A stretch of DNA of 64,000 nucleotides, taken from Nocardioides sp. cx-173 (GTDB taxonomy: Bacteria; Actinomycetota; Actinomycetes; Propionibacteriales; Nocardioidaceae). The notes under the pieces were generated by a model, which saw nothing but the letters and a program-made list of their open reading frames with translations, searched no databases and was not told where the DNA came from. Position numbers and translations under genes: made by a program. Every line of letters begins with the position of its first letter. Positions within the stretch are counted from its first letter, which is position 1. This document shows, piece by piece, positions 55,945 through 64,000 of the stretch. The DNA is taken from NCBI RefSeq assembly GCF_021117365.1, contig NZ_CP088262.1, positions 1,984,001 through 2,048,000 on the forward strand, in the 5' to 3' direction.

Positions 55945-56976
55945 ATGCCAGCCAAGCTCAAGGACGTGGCCGTCCGCGCCGGGGTCTCGGTGCGCACGGT
56001 GTCGAACGTCGTCAACACCCCCGAGGTCGTGGCCGAGGACACCCGGCGGCGGGTGCTCCTGGCCATCGAGGAGCTCGGCTACCGCCCCAACGTGGCCGCC
56101 CGCCAGCTGCGCCGCGGCCGCTCGGAGGTGATCGGCCTGGTCGTCCCGGAGATCGACTCGCCGTACTTCGCGGAGCTGGCCGCCTACGTCGTCCGTGCCG
56201 CCGAGGCCCGGGGCTGGACGGTGCACATCGAGCAGACCGACGGCAGCGGCCCGCGCGAGCGCGAGCTCCTCGACGGGGCGCGGGGTCAGGGCGTCGACGG
56301 GGTGATCTTCAGCCCGTGGTCGATGACCGCCGACGAGATCTCGCGCCGCACCGCCGCGCCGCCGGTGGTGATGCTGGGCGAGCAGCCCGGCGTGGGCGCC
56401 GTGGACCACGTCGCGGTCGACAACCGGGTGGCCGCCGCGAGCGCCACCCGGCACCTGCTCGCCTCCGGGCGCCGCAGGATCGCCGCCGTCGGGCTGCAGC
56501 CGCACTTGCGCAACCAGACGGCCCAGCACCGGCTGGCCGGCTACCGCGACGCGCTGGCCGAGGCCGGCGTACCGGACGACGAGCGCCTGCACGTCGCGGT
56601 CGAGCGGCTGCACCACGAGGACGGGGTCCGCGCGATGCGGCGCCTCGCCGAGCTCGACGAGCTGCCGGACGCGCTGTTCTGCTTCACCGACCAGCTGGCA
56701 CTGGGCGCGCTGCGGGCCTGTGCGAACCTGGGCCTGCGGGTCCCCGAGGACGTCGCCCTCGTGGGCTTCGACGACATCGAGGCCGGTCGCTACGCCGTCC
56801 CGAGCCTCACCACCGTCGGCCCCGACAAGCAGCGACTCGCCGAGGTGGTCCTGCGCTGCCTGGAGGAGCGGATGCGCGACCACGCGCTGCCCGGACGCGA
56901 CCTCGTGGTGCCGCACCGGCTGCTCGTGCGGGAGAGTGCGCCCGCCCCGGCGGACCCCGCGCCACGGGCAGAGTGA
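55945..56976 (+). CDS. LacI family transcriptional regulator
   Basis: A 343-residue regulator. The helix-turn-helix MPAKLKDVAVRAGVSVRTVS with hinge helix RPNVAARQLRRGRSE is typical LacI/PurR type. The effector domain follows: VIGLVVPEIDSPYFAELAAY, VDGVIFSPWSM, VMLGEQPGVGAVDHVAVDN, ALFCFTDQLALGALRA and VALVGFDDIEAGRYAVPSLTT. The ATG at 55945 has GGGAGGT upstream. Two palindromic operators precede it. Whether it also controls the sugar importer is open; I found no copy of its operator there. Confidence 0.93.
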   Translation: MPAKLKDVAVRAGVSVRTVSNVVNTPEVVAEDTRRRVLLAIEELGYRPNVAARQLRRGRSEVIGLVVPEIDSPYFAELAAYVVRAAEARGWTVHIEQTDGSGPRERELLDGARGQGVDGVIFSPWSMTADEISRRTAAPPVVMLGEQPGVGAVDHVAVDNRVAAASATRHLLASGRRRIAAVGLQPHLRNQTAQHRLAGYRDALAEAGVPDDERLHVAVERLHHEDGVRAMRRLAELDELPDALFCFTDQLALGALRACANLGLRVPEDVALVGFDDIEAGRYAVPSLTTVGPDKQRLAEVVLRCLEERMRDHALPGRDLVVPHRLLVRESAPAPADPAPRAE

Positions 56977-57008
56977 CAACCGGTTCGCGCGGCGTCGAGC
57001 AACGTTCC

Positions 57009-57014
57009 TAGACT
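57009..57014 (+). promoter_or_regulatory. Leaderless -10 box of pheS
   Basis: TAGACT lies 7 nt before the GTG start at 57022, identical in sequence and spacing to the box before def. No ribosome binding site is present. Confidence 0.6.
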
Positions 57015-57021
57015 TCACCCC

Positions 57022-58119
57022 GTGTCCGGACCCAACAGCGACTACGACCCCGTGGAGGTCAGTGCCTTGCAGCCCGAAGAGGTGGCCGCCGCCCGAGACG
57101 CCGCGCTGGCGGCGTTCGCCGCGGCCCGCGACCTCGAAGAGCTCAAGGCGGCCCGCCTCGAGCACGCGGGGGACCGCTCGCCGCTGGCCCTGGCCAACCG
57201 CGAGATCGGGGCGCTGCCGCCGCAGGCGCGCAAGGAGGCCGGGCAGCGCGTCGGGCAGGCCCGGGGTGCGGTCAACCAGGCGCTCGCCGCGCGCCAGGAG
57301 GTGCTGGAGGCCGAGCACGAGGAGCGGATGCTGGCCGACGAGGCCGTGGACGTCACGGTCCCGACCGACCGCCTGCCCGCGGGAGCCCGCCACCCGCTGA
57401 CCACCGGCTCGGAGCTGATCGCCGACATCTTCGTGGCCATGGGGTGGGAGGTCGCGGAGGGCCCGGTCATCGAAGCCGAGTGGCTCAACTTCGACGCGCT
57501 CAACCTCGGTCCGGACCACCCGGCGCGCACCATGCAGGACACGTTCTGGACCGCGCCCGCCGAGGACCACCTGGTGCTGCGCACCCACACCTCGCCGGTC
57601 CAGGCGCGCACCATGCTCACCCGCGAGCCCCCGATCTACGTCGTGTGTCCCGGCCGGGTGTTCCGCACCGACGAGTACGACGCCACGCACAGCCCGATGT
57701 TCCACCAGGTCGAGGGGCTGGCCATCGACGAGGGCATCACGATGGCCCACCTCAAGGGCACGCTCGACCACTTCGCCGCCGCGATGTTCGGCGAGGGCAT
57801 CACGACCCGCTTCCGGCCGTCGTACTTCCCCTTCACCGAGCCCAGCGCCGAGGTGGACCTGGTCTGCTTCGTCTGCCGGGGCGTCGACGCCGACGCCTGC
57901 CGGACCTGCCGCGGCGAGGGCTGGATCGAGTGGGGCGGCTGCGGCGTGGTCAACCCGCGCGTGCTCACCGCCTGCGGCGTCGACCCGGAGCGCTACTCCG
58001 GCTTCGCCTTCGGCATGGGCATCGACCGCACCTTGATGTTCCGGCATGGACTCGAGGACCTGCGCGCGCTCTTCGAGGGCGACGTCCGCTTCACCACCGC
58101 CTTCGGAAGCGAGCTGTAG
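57022..58119 (+). CDS. pheS: Phenylalanyl-tRNA synthetase alpha subunit
   Basis: A 365-residue catalytic subunit of the alpha2-beta2 enzyme that charges tRNA-Phe. An N-terminal coiled coil (residues about 15-100) binds tRNA. Class II motif regions follow: [55 protein letters not shown] and [18 protein letters not shown]. The CFVC-x8-CRTC cysteine cluster is usual for bacterial PheS. Start is leaderless GTG. pheT begins immediately after the TAG stop. Confidence 0.97.
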   Translation: MSGPNSDYDPVEVSALQPEEVAAARDAALAAFAAARDLEELKAARLEHAGDRSPLALANREIGALPPQARKEAGQRVGQARGAVNQALAARQEVLEAEHEERMLADEAVDVTVPTDRLPAGARHPLTTGSELIADIFVAMGWEVAEGPVIEAEWLNFDALNLGPDHPARTMQDTFWTAPAEDHLVLRTHTSPVQARTMLTREPPIYVVCPGRVFRTDEYDATHSPMFHQVEGLAIDEGITMAHLKGTLDHFAAAMFGEGITTRFRPSYFPFTEPSAEVDLVCFVCRGVDADACRTCRGEGWIEWGGCGVVNPRVLTACGVDPERYSGFAFGMGIDRTLMFRHGLEDLRALFEGDVRFTTAFGSEL

Positions 58120-60600
58120 ATGAAGACCCCCGTCTCCTGGATCCGGGAGTACGTCGACCTGCCCGCCGAGGTCACCACCGACGAGCTGACCGCGCGCCTG
58201 ACCGCGCTCGGGCTCAAGCTCGAGGCGATCGAGCGACCCGGCGAGGCGATCACCGGCCCGCTCGTGGTCGGCCGGGTGCTCACCATGGAGCCCGAGCCGC
58301 AGAAGAACGGCAAGACCATCAACTGGTGCACCGTCGACGTCGGCGACGCCAACGGCACCGGCGAGCCGCAGGGGATCGTCTGCGGGGCGCACAACTTCGC
58401 CCCCGGAGATCTCGTCGTGGTCGTCCTGCCCGGCGGCGTCCTGCCCGGCGACTTCGCCATCTCCGCGCGCAAGACTTACGGCCACGTGTCGGCCGGGATG
58501 ATCTGCTCGGCTGCGGAGCTCGGTCTCGGCGAGGACCACGACGGCATCATCGTGCTGCCGCCCGACGCCGGCGCTCCCGGCGAGAGCGCCTTCGGGCTGC
58601 TCGGGCTCGACGAGGAGATCATCGAGTTCGAGATCAACCCCGACCGCGCCTACGCGCTCTCGCTGCGCGGCGTCGCCCGCGAGGCGGCCCTGGCCTACGG
58701 CGTGCCGTTCCACGACCCGGCCGCGCGCGAGGTGCCCGCGCCGGACGCCGACGGCTACCCCGTCATCATCGAGGACCCCGCCGGCTGCCCGGTCTTCGCC
58801 GCGAGGCGGGTCACCGGCTTCGACCCCACCGCGCCGACCCCGGCCTGGATGGCCCGGCGCCTCCAGCAGGCGGGCATGCGCCCGATCTCGCTGGGCGTCG
58901 ACGTGACCAACTACGTCATGCTCGAGCTCGGCCAGCCCATCCACGGCTACGACGGCGACCGGCTCGACGGCGCGCTGCACGTGCGCCGAGCCGTCGAGGG
59001 GGAGCGGCTCACCACCCTCGACGGCGTCCGGCGGGTCCTGTCGGAGGAGGACCTGGTCATCGTCGACGGATCCGGCCCCATCGGCCTGGCCGGCGTGATG
59101 GGCGGGGCCACCACCGAGCTCTCCGAGGCCACCACGCACGTGGTGATCGAGGCCGCCCACTGGGACGCCGTCTCGATGTTCCGCACCGGCAAGCGCCACA
59201 AGCTCTCCTCGGAGGCCGGCAAGCGCAACGAGCGCGGCGTCGACCCGCTGCTCCCGGCCGTCGCCGCCGACCGGGTCGCCGAGCTGCTGACGACGTACGG
59301 CGGCGGCACGATCGAGCCCGGCGCCACCCTGGTCGGGGTGGTCCCGGAGTCGCCGGCCATCCAGATCGACGCGGATCTGCCGGCGCGGATCACGGGCATG
59401 CCGATCACCCCCGAGACCACCGTCGCGCACCTCGAGGCGGTCGGCTGCGTCGTGCGGGCCGACGGCGGGCGCCTCACCGTCACCCCGCCGACCTGGCGAC
59501 CCGACGTCAGCGACCCCTACGACCTCGTCGAGGAGGTCGCGCGGATCGTCGGCTACGACCAGGTGCCGTCGGTGCTGCCCCGCGAGGCGGCGGGCCGCGG
59601 GCTCAGCCGGACCCAGCGGCTGCGCCGTAGGGTCGGGCGGCTCCTGGCCGGCGCCGGCTGCGTCGAGGTCGTGAGCTTCCCGTTCGTCGGCGAGGCGACC
59701 TTCGACGCGCTCGGGCTGGCGGGCGACGACGTATTGCGGCGCACGATCCGGCTGGCCAACCCGATCTCGTCGGAGGAGCCGTCCTACACGACGACCCTGC
59801 TGCCCGGGCTGCTGAAGGCCGCGGCGCGCAACCTCGGGCGCGGGGCCACCGGCGTCGCGCTCTTCGAGACCGGCACGGTCGCCTTCCCGGTCGACCGCGG
59901 CCCGGCGCCGATCTACGGCGTCGACCGCCGCCCCGACGACGCCGACCTGGCCAAGCTTCTCGAGGCGCTGCCCGAGCAGCCGCTGCACCTCGGGCTCGTG
60001 CTGGCCGGCGAGGGCGAGCGGTCCGGCTGGTGGGGCCCGGGCCGGGAGAGCGGCTGGGCCGACAGCCTGGCCCTGGTGCGCCGGCTGGCCCGTGACCTGG
60101 GCGTCGAGCTCACGGTCTCCTCGGACTCGCGCGCGCCCTGGCATCCCGGGCGGTGCGCCCGGCTCGAGGTCGGCGGGGTCGAGTTCGGCCACGCCGGCGA
60201 GCTGCACCCCAAGGTCTGCAAGGCGTTCGGCCTGCCGGCGCGCAGTGCGGCGGTCGAGCTCGACCTGGACTTCCTGATGAGCCGTGCGGTCGAGGTGGTG
60301 ACGGGGCCCGAGCTGTCCTCGTTCCCGCTGGCGAAGGAGGACGTCGCGCTGGTCGTCGACGCCGACACCACGGTGGCCGAGGTCGAGTCTGCCCTGCGGG
60401 AGGGAGCGGGCGACCTGCTGGAGTCGATCCGGCTCTTCGACGTCTTCACCGGCGACCAGGTCGGCGAGGGGCGCAAGTCGCTCGCGTTCGCGCTGCGCTT
60501 CCGCGCCCCCGACCGCACCCTCACCGAGGAGGACACGGGTGCGGCGCGCGACGCGGCCGTCGCGGTGGCCGCCGAGCGTTGCGGCGCGGTGCAGCGCTAG
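58120..60600 (+). CDS. pheT: Phenylalanyl-tRNA synthetase beta subunit
   Basis: An 826-residue beta subunit. It contains the EMAP/tRNA-binding OB domain (LVVGRVLTMEPEPQKNGK, VCGAHNFAPGDLVVVVLPG), B3/B4 editing domain (FEINPDRAYALSLRGVARE, LDGVRRVLSEEDLVIVDGSG, VMGGATTELSEATT), B5 (RITGMPITPETTVAHLEAVG), the class II-like core and a C-terminal ferredoxin-like anticodon-binding domain (FPLAKEDVALVVDADTTVAE). The editing-site elements look intact. Its start directly follows pheS without a gap, so expression is coupled. Confidence 0.97.
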   Translation: MKTPVSWIREYVDLPAEVTTDELTARLTALGLKLEAIERPGEAITGPLVVGRVLTMEPEPQKNGKTINWCTVDVGDANGTGEPQGIVCGAHNFAPGDLVVVVLPGGVLPGDFAISARKTYGHVSAGMICSAAELGLGEDHDGIIVLPPDAGAPGESAFGLLGLDEEIIEFEINPDRAYALSLRGVAREAALAYGVPFHDPAAREVPAPDADGYPVIIEDPAGCPVFAARRVTGFDPTAPTPAWMARRLQQAGMRPISLGVDVTNYVMLELGQPIHGYDGDRLDGALHVRRAVEGERLTTLDGVRRVLSEEDLVIVDGSGPIGLAGVMGGATTELSEATTHVVIEAAHWDAVSMFRTGKRHKLSSEAGKRNERGVDPLLPAVAADRVAELLTTYGGGTIEPGATLVGVVPESPAIQIDADLPARITGMPITPETTVAHLEAVGCVVRADGGRLTVTPPTWRPDVSDPYDLVEEVARIVGYDQVPSVLPREAAGRGLSRTQRLRRRVGRLLAGAGCVEVVSFPFVGEATFDALGLAGDDVLRRTIRLANPISSEEPSYTTTLLPGLLKAAARNLGRGATGVALFETGTVAFPVDRGPAPIYGVDRRPDDADLAKLLEALPEQPLHLGLVLAGEGERSGWWGPGRESGWADSLALVRRLARDLGVELTVSSDSRAPWHPGRCARLEVGGVEFGHAGELHPKVCKAFGLPARSAAVELDLDFLMSRAVEVVTGPELSSFPLAKEDVALVVDADTTVAEVESALREGAGDLLESIRLFDVFTGDQVGEGRKSLAFALRFRAPDRTLTEEDTGAARDAAVAVAAERCGAVQR

Positions 60601-60603
60601 CGG

Positions 60604-63600
60604 ATGAGCCAGCTCGCGCTCCTCGACGACGTGGCGTGGAGGGGCGCGCCCGTCCGGGGGGCGCGGGCGCACGCCCTGCTCGCGGCGCTGGTCGCCGCCG
60701 GCGGGCGCGCGGTCGGCGAGGCGAGACTCGTCGAGGAGGTCTGGGGTGAGGACCGCCCCGCGAGCGCGGCCAAGGCCCTGCAGGTCGTGGTGTCGCGAGT
60801 CCGTGCCCAGACCGACCCCGGCGCCGTACGCCGCTCGGAGCAGGGCTACGCGCTGGGCGTGGCGCCCGACGAGGTCGATGCGCTGGCGCTGGGCGCACTG
60901 GTCGACCGGGCCTGCCGTGCGGAGGCTTCCGGGGACACGGTCGCCGCGCGAGACCTGGCCACAGCTGCACTGGCCGTGGCCGTGGCCGGCCCGGGGGAGC
61001 CGGGCCCGCTCGAGGAGCTGCGCGCACGGGCTCGCGAGCGCCTGGGCGTCGCGAGGGCCGTGCTGGGGCGCGTCTGCTCGGCGCGGGGCGAGCACCCCGA
61101 GGCCCTGCGGCACCTGAGCGCCGTACCGCACCCGGACGAGGCGACGCTGGCCGCGCTGCTGCGCAGCGAGCTGGCCGTCCACGGCGCGCCCGCGGCGCTG
61201 CTGCACTACGAGGCCCACCGCAGGGCGTTGGCCGAGGAGCTGGGCGTCGACCCCGGGCCCGTGCTGCAGGCCGTGCACGGCGAGCTGCTCGCCGCGGACA
61301 ACCCCGTGCGATCGGGGCTGCACTACGACTCCACCTCCCTGGTCGGGCGCGACGACGACCTCCGGGCGCTGCGGGCGGCGATGCGCGACTCGCGGGTGAC
61401 CTCGATCCTCGGGCCGGGCGGGCTCGGCAAGACCCGCCTCGCGCATCTGCTGGGGCGCGAGGCCGAGCAGCAGGTGGTGCACTTCGTCGAGCTCGTCGGC
61501 GTGTCCTCGCCCGAGGACGTGGTCGTCGAGGTGGGCTCCGCCCTCGGCGTGCGCGACTCGGTGAGCGGGCGCCGGGTGCTGAGCGCCGAGCGGCTGCACG
61601 ACGTACGCAGCCGCATCGCCGCCCAGCTCGACCAGGCGCCCACCCTGCTCATCCTCGACAACTGCGAGCACGTGATCGCGGCCGTCACGGACCTGGTCGC
61701 CCACCTCGTCGCCGTGTGCGGGCGGCTCCGGGTGCTGACCACCACGAGGGCGCCGCTCGGGATCGCGGCGGAGCGGGTGTTCGCCCTCGCCCAGCTCGAC
61801 GAGGCGGCCGCCGGCGAGCTCTTCGTCGAGCGCGCCACCGGGGCGCGCCCGGGGGTCGCCCTGGACGAGGGCGCCGTACGGCGCGTGGTCGCGCGCCTCG
61901 ACGGCCTGCCGCTCACCATCGAGCTGGCCGCCGCCAAGGTGCGGGTCATGTCGGTCGAGGAGGTCGCCCGGCGCCTCGACGACCGGTTCCGGCTGCTCAG
62001 GGGGGCCGACCGCAGCAAGCCCGACCGGCATCAGACGCTGCTCAGCGTCATCGACTGGTCGTGGAACCTGCTGGACGAGGCCGAGCGCGAGGCCCTCGCG
62101 CGGCTCTCGGTGTTCCACGACGGCTTCACCCTCGACACCGCCGAGGCGGTGCTGCCCGGCGACGCGCTCTCGGCGGTGCAGTCGCTGGTCGACCAGTCCC
62201 TGCTGGCGGTGGGTGAGTCGGGCGCCACGGTGCGCTACCGGATGCTCGAGACGGTCCGCGAGTTCGGCCGACAGCGGCTCGCCGCCTCCGGGCGCGAGGA
62301 GGACGCGCTGACCGCGCAGCTGGCCTGGGCCCGGGACTTCACCGAGGGGGTGATCGACGACCTCTACTCGGTGCGCCAGTTCGAGGTCATGGACGAGCTG
62401 ACCCGCGAGGAGGGCAACCTCGCCGACGTGCTGCGACTTGCGCTGGCCCGCGCCGAGCGGACGACCGCCCTTCGGGTGTTCGCCGGCCTGGCCAACTACT
62501 GGAACATCAAGGGCGAGCATCCCCGCGTCTTCGCCCTCGGCGCCGCGATGGAGGACCTGGTCGCGGGCTGGACGCCGTCCGCGGAGGAGGTGGACGACGC
62601 GCTGGACGCGGCCGCGATCCTGACCATCAACACCGTGATCGCGCAGGCCGAGACCCCGGCGGCCTGCCGCGCACTGCTCGAGGACTACGGCGACCTGGCG
62701 CGGCGCCCCGCCACGACCGCCCTGGTCACCGTGCTGCGGGCCTTCGACCCGCACGAGCCCGAGCCGTCGCCGCAGGCGCTCGCAGAGCTCCTGGAGTCCT
62801 CCGACCGTGGCGTCGCCATGTCGGCGCGGGAGTGGGGCATGCGCGCTCGCGAGGCGGCGGGGGACCTGCTGGGCGCGGTCGCGATGGCCGACCGCGCGCT
62901 GGAGCTGTGGCGCGAGGAGGACGGGCCCTGGAGCCGGGCCCTGGTGCGCACCCAGCTCGCCGGCCTGCACGCGCAGCTCGGCAACACCGAGGAGGCTGCC
63001 ACCCATGCCCTGGCCGCGATCCCGGTGCTCGACCGGCTGGAGGCGTGGGACGACGCGATCTCCACCCGCGCGATCCTGGCCGGCGCCGCGATCGAGGCCG
63101 GGCGTCTCGACGAGGCGCAGCAGCTCGTGGACCGGGTGATCGAGCTCAACAGCCGCAACACCGCGGGCTTCGGCTCCGGCGTGGTCATCACCGCCTGCCG
63201 TGCCGAGCTCGCCCTCCGGCGCGAAGACACCGCCGAGGGACTGGCGCTGTTCCGGCTCGGGATGGAGCAGCTGCGCGACCTCTGGTTCCCGGGGCTGGGC
63301 AAGACCACCGGGCTGGAGAGCTGGACGCTGTTCGGCGAGGCGGCGGCCACGACGGCGTACGCGCTGCACGCCCGCGGCGACGAGGGCCGCGACCTGTACG
63401 ACACCTTGCGGATCAAGGCCGCCCTGGTGCTGGACCCGGCCCGGCAGCCGCTGGAGTACCCGACCGCGGGCATGGTCCTCTATGCCCTCGGCGCCTGGGG
63501 CCTGGTCCGTGAGGAGGTGCCCCTGCGCGACGCGGCGCGCCTGCTGGCGCTGGCGCGGCGCTTCTCCTACAGCCGGTTCACGCCGATCCTCGCCTGGGAG

Positions 63601-63723
63601 CGCACCGCGGAGCTCGTCGAGCGGACCGCCCCCGGCGAGCTGGAGCGCCTCCACGCCGAGTACGCCGACCGCACCGGACCCGACCTCCTCGACGAAGCCC
63701 GCGCCCTCGTCGCCACCCTCTGA
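60604..63723 (+). CDS. Large BTAD / NTPase / TPR transcriptional regulator (AfsR/SARP-like)
   Basis: A 1039-residue regulator. Residues about 1-80 form an OmpR-type winged helix (AHALLAALVAAGGRAVGEARLV, KALQVVVSRVRAQ). A bacterial transcriptional activation domain follows to about 230 (YEAHRRALAEELGVDPGP). An AP-ATPase/NB-ARC module has Walker A ILGPGGLGKTRLAHLL (Lys276), Walker B TLLILDNCEHVI and LDGLPLTIELAAAKVRVMS. The C-terminal half is TPR-like helical repeats. It starts 3 nt after pheT and is convergent with an ABC-2 permease gene. Relatives of this size in actinobacteria often control neighbouring transporters; that link is inference. Confidence 0.88.
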   Translation: MSQLALLDDVAWRGAPVRGARAHALLAALVAAGGRAVGEARLVEEVWGEDRPASAAKALQVVVSRVRAQTDPGAVRRSEQGYALGVAPDEVDALALGALVDRACRAEASGDTVAARDLATAALAVAVAGPGEPGPLEELRARARERLGVARAVLGRVCSARGEHPEALRHLSAVPHPDEATLAALLRSELAVHGAPAALLHYEAHRRALAEELGVDPGPVLQAVHGELLAADNPVRSGLHYDSTSLVGRDDDLRALRAAMRDSRVTSILGPGGLGKTRLAHLLGREAEQQVVHFVELVGVSSPEDVVVEVGSALGVRDSVSGRRVLSAERLHDVRSRIAAQLDQAPTLLILDNCEHVIAAVTDLVAHLVAVCGRLRVLTTTRAPLGIAAERVFALAQLDEAAAGELFVERATGARPGVALDEGAVRRVVARLDGLPLTIELAAAKVRVMSVEEVARRLDDRFRLLRGADRSKPDRHQTLLSVIDWSWNLLDEAEREALARLSVFHDGFTLDTAEAVLPGDALSAVQSLVDQSLLAVGESGATVRYRMLETVREFGRQRLAASGREEDALTAQLAWARDFTEGVIDDLYSVRQFEVMDELTREEGNLADVLRLALARAERTTALRVFAGLANYWNIKGEHPRVFALGAAMEDLVAGWTPSAEEVDDALDAAAILTINTVIAQAETPAACRALLEDYGDLARRPATTALVTVLRAFDPHEPEPSPQALAELLESSDRGVAMSAREWGMRAREAAGDLLGAVAMADRALELWREEDGPWSRALVRTQLAGLHAQLGNTEEAATHALAAIPVLDRLEAWDDAISTRAILAGAAIEAGRLDEAQQLVDRVIELNSRNTAGFGSGVVITACRAELALRREDTAEGLALFRLGMEQLRDLWFPGLGKTTGLESWTLFGEAAATTAYALHARGDEGRDLYDTLRIKAALVLDPARQPLEYPTAGMVLYALGAWGLVREEVPLRDAARLLALARRFSYSRFTPILAWERTAELVERTAPGELERLHAEYADRTGPDLLDEARALVATL

Positions 63724-63728
63724 CCACC

Positions 63729-63817
63729 GACCCGTCAGAAACTCGCCGCACCCCCCGCTGACCCGTCAGAAACTTTCTGACAGGTCAGCGGGGATTCGGT
63801 GCAGTTGGTGACGGGTC
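63729..63817. repeat. Copy E of the 3'-end palindromic repeat, between convergent genes
   Basis: The inner palindrome at 63753-63793 has 20-bp arms with one mismatch (A at 63782) around a central C. A left half-motif GACCCGTCAGAAACT is at 63729-63743. The right outer arm is the complement of GACCCGTCACCAACT at 63803-63817. It fills the gap between the BTAD regulator stop and the ABC-2 permease stop, the same position as copy B. Confidence 0.85.
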
Positions 63818-63819
63818 GG

Positions 63820-64000
63820 TCACATGCGGCGGGAGTAGGAGCGGACGGTCAGGGGGGCGAAGACGGCCACGACGACGGCGAGACCGAGGAAGGCCCAGCC
63901 CACGTGGGCGGTGACGGCGCCGTCGTTGGCGAGGTCGCGGATCGCGGTGATCACCAGCGAGACCGGGTTGGCGTCGGCGAAGGCGCGTAGCCAGCTCGGC
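63820..64000 (-). CDS. ABC-2 type transporter permease, C-terminal fragment
   Basis: Only the last 59 codons are in the window. The minus-strand frame reads SWLRAFADANPVSLVITAIR, then DLANDGAV and a membrane helix VGWAFLGLAVVVAVFAPLTV, ending RSYSRRM and TGA at 63820-63822. The W-x-x-x-F-A-x-x-N/Q-P-V-S/T pattern before the last helix is typical of DrrB-like ABC-2 permeases that export drugs or lipids with a DrrA-type ATPase. The rest of the gene and the partner ATPase should lie beyond 64000. It converges on the BTAD regulator. Confidence 0.8.
   Translation of the reverse strand, partial: PSWLRAFADANPVSLVITAIRDLANDGAVTAHVGWAFLGLAVVVAVFAPLTVRSYSRRM

Noticed and set aside
55885..63654. A 2589-codon open frame on the minus strand
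   Set aside because: It is antisense to lacI-family, pheS, pheT and the BTAD regulator, all of which are clear. Its composition is the Arg/His/Gly/Val-rich pattern of GC-rich antisense frames and it has no domain I recognise.

Overview
The window is chromosomal DNA of a high-GC actinobacterium, most like the Nocardioides group of Propionibacteriales. The evidence is GC-rich codon third positions, many GTG starts and leaderless promoters, the actinobacterial mIHF protein beside gmk and rpoZ, a PriA without helicase motifs, a mycobacterial-type OMP decarboxylase, and PyrR control through an RNA loop next to the ribosome binding site. Most genes are core metabolism. There is no IS element, prophage, CRISPR array, tRNA or rRNA gene.

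Layout. 1-6931: the end of nusB, then an accessory stretch (DUF1206 membrane protein, flavin disulfide-reductase homologue, lipoprotein, Pro/Ala-rich MinD-like ATPase, quinone-oxidoreductase-like enzyme, DJ-1/PfpI protein, PPOX flavoprotein). 6980-18664: pyrimidine biosynthesis (pyrR-pyrB-pyrC-cupin, then carA-carB-pyrD-lactate monooxygenase-pyrF-lipoprotein), with a PyrR-type RNA site in front of each half. 18712-29043: mihF-gmk-rpoZ-coaBC-metK, then priA, def-fmt-yjbR-rsmB and a stand-alone LigD-type polymerase domain. 29321-37396: ggt (minus strand), rpe, an FMN riboswitch with ribD-ribE-ribBA-ribH, hisE-hisG and a PH-domain membrane protein. 37361-42337, minus strand: aldose epimerase, sulfatase, kinase, PLP enzyme, small membrane protein. 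42487-46601: sseB-like gene, infC-rpmI-rplT, a SpoU rRNA methyltransferase and an orphan histidine kinase. 46633-56976: an accessory carbohydrate locus (DeoR regulator, secreted GH2-LamG glycosidase, YtfQRT/YjfF-like sugar ABC importer), a PhyH oxygenase and a LacI regulator. 57022-64000: pheS-pheT, a large BTAD/NTPase/TPR regulator and the C-terminus of a convergent ABC-2 permease.

How it fits together. The pyr genes encode the whole route from bicarbonate and glutamine to UMP and are probably repressed by PyrR at two mRNA leaders. The rib operon converts GTP and ribulose 5-phosphate to riboflavin under an FMN riboswitch, and rpe lies just upstream. The carbohydrate locus couples an exported glycosidase to an importer whose architecture (binding protein, double ATPase, two permeases) matches the E. 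coli galactofuranose system, so galactofuranoside scavenging is the leading hypothesis.

The most unusual non-coding feature is a repeated perfect palindrome with core GACCCGTCAGAAA-C-TTTCTGACGGGTC. It occurs five times, each time at the 3' end of a transcription unit. In two places it lies between convergent genes, and once rpe reads into it and takes its stop codon from it. A second recurring pattern is a TAGNNT -10 box 6-7 nt before a start codon, indicating leaderless mRNAs. At two sites the TAG of that box is also the stop codon of the preceding gene.
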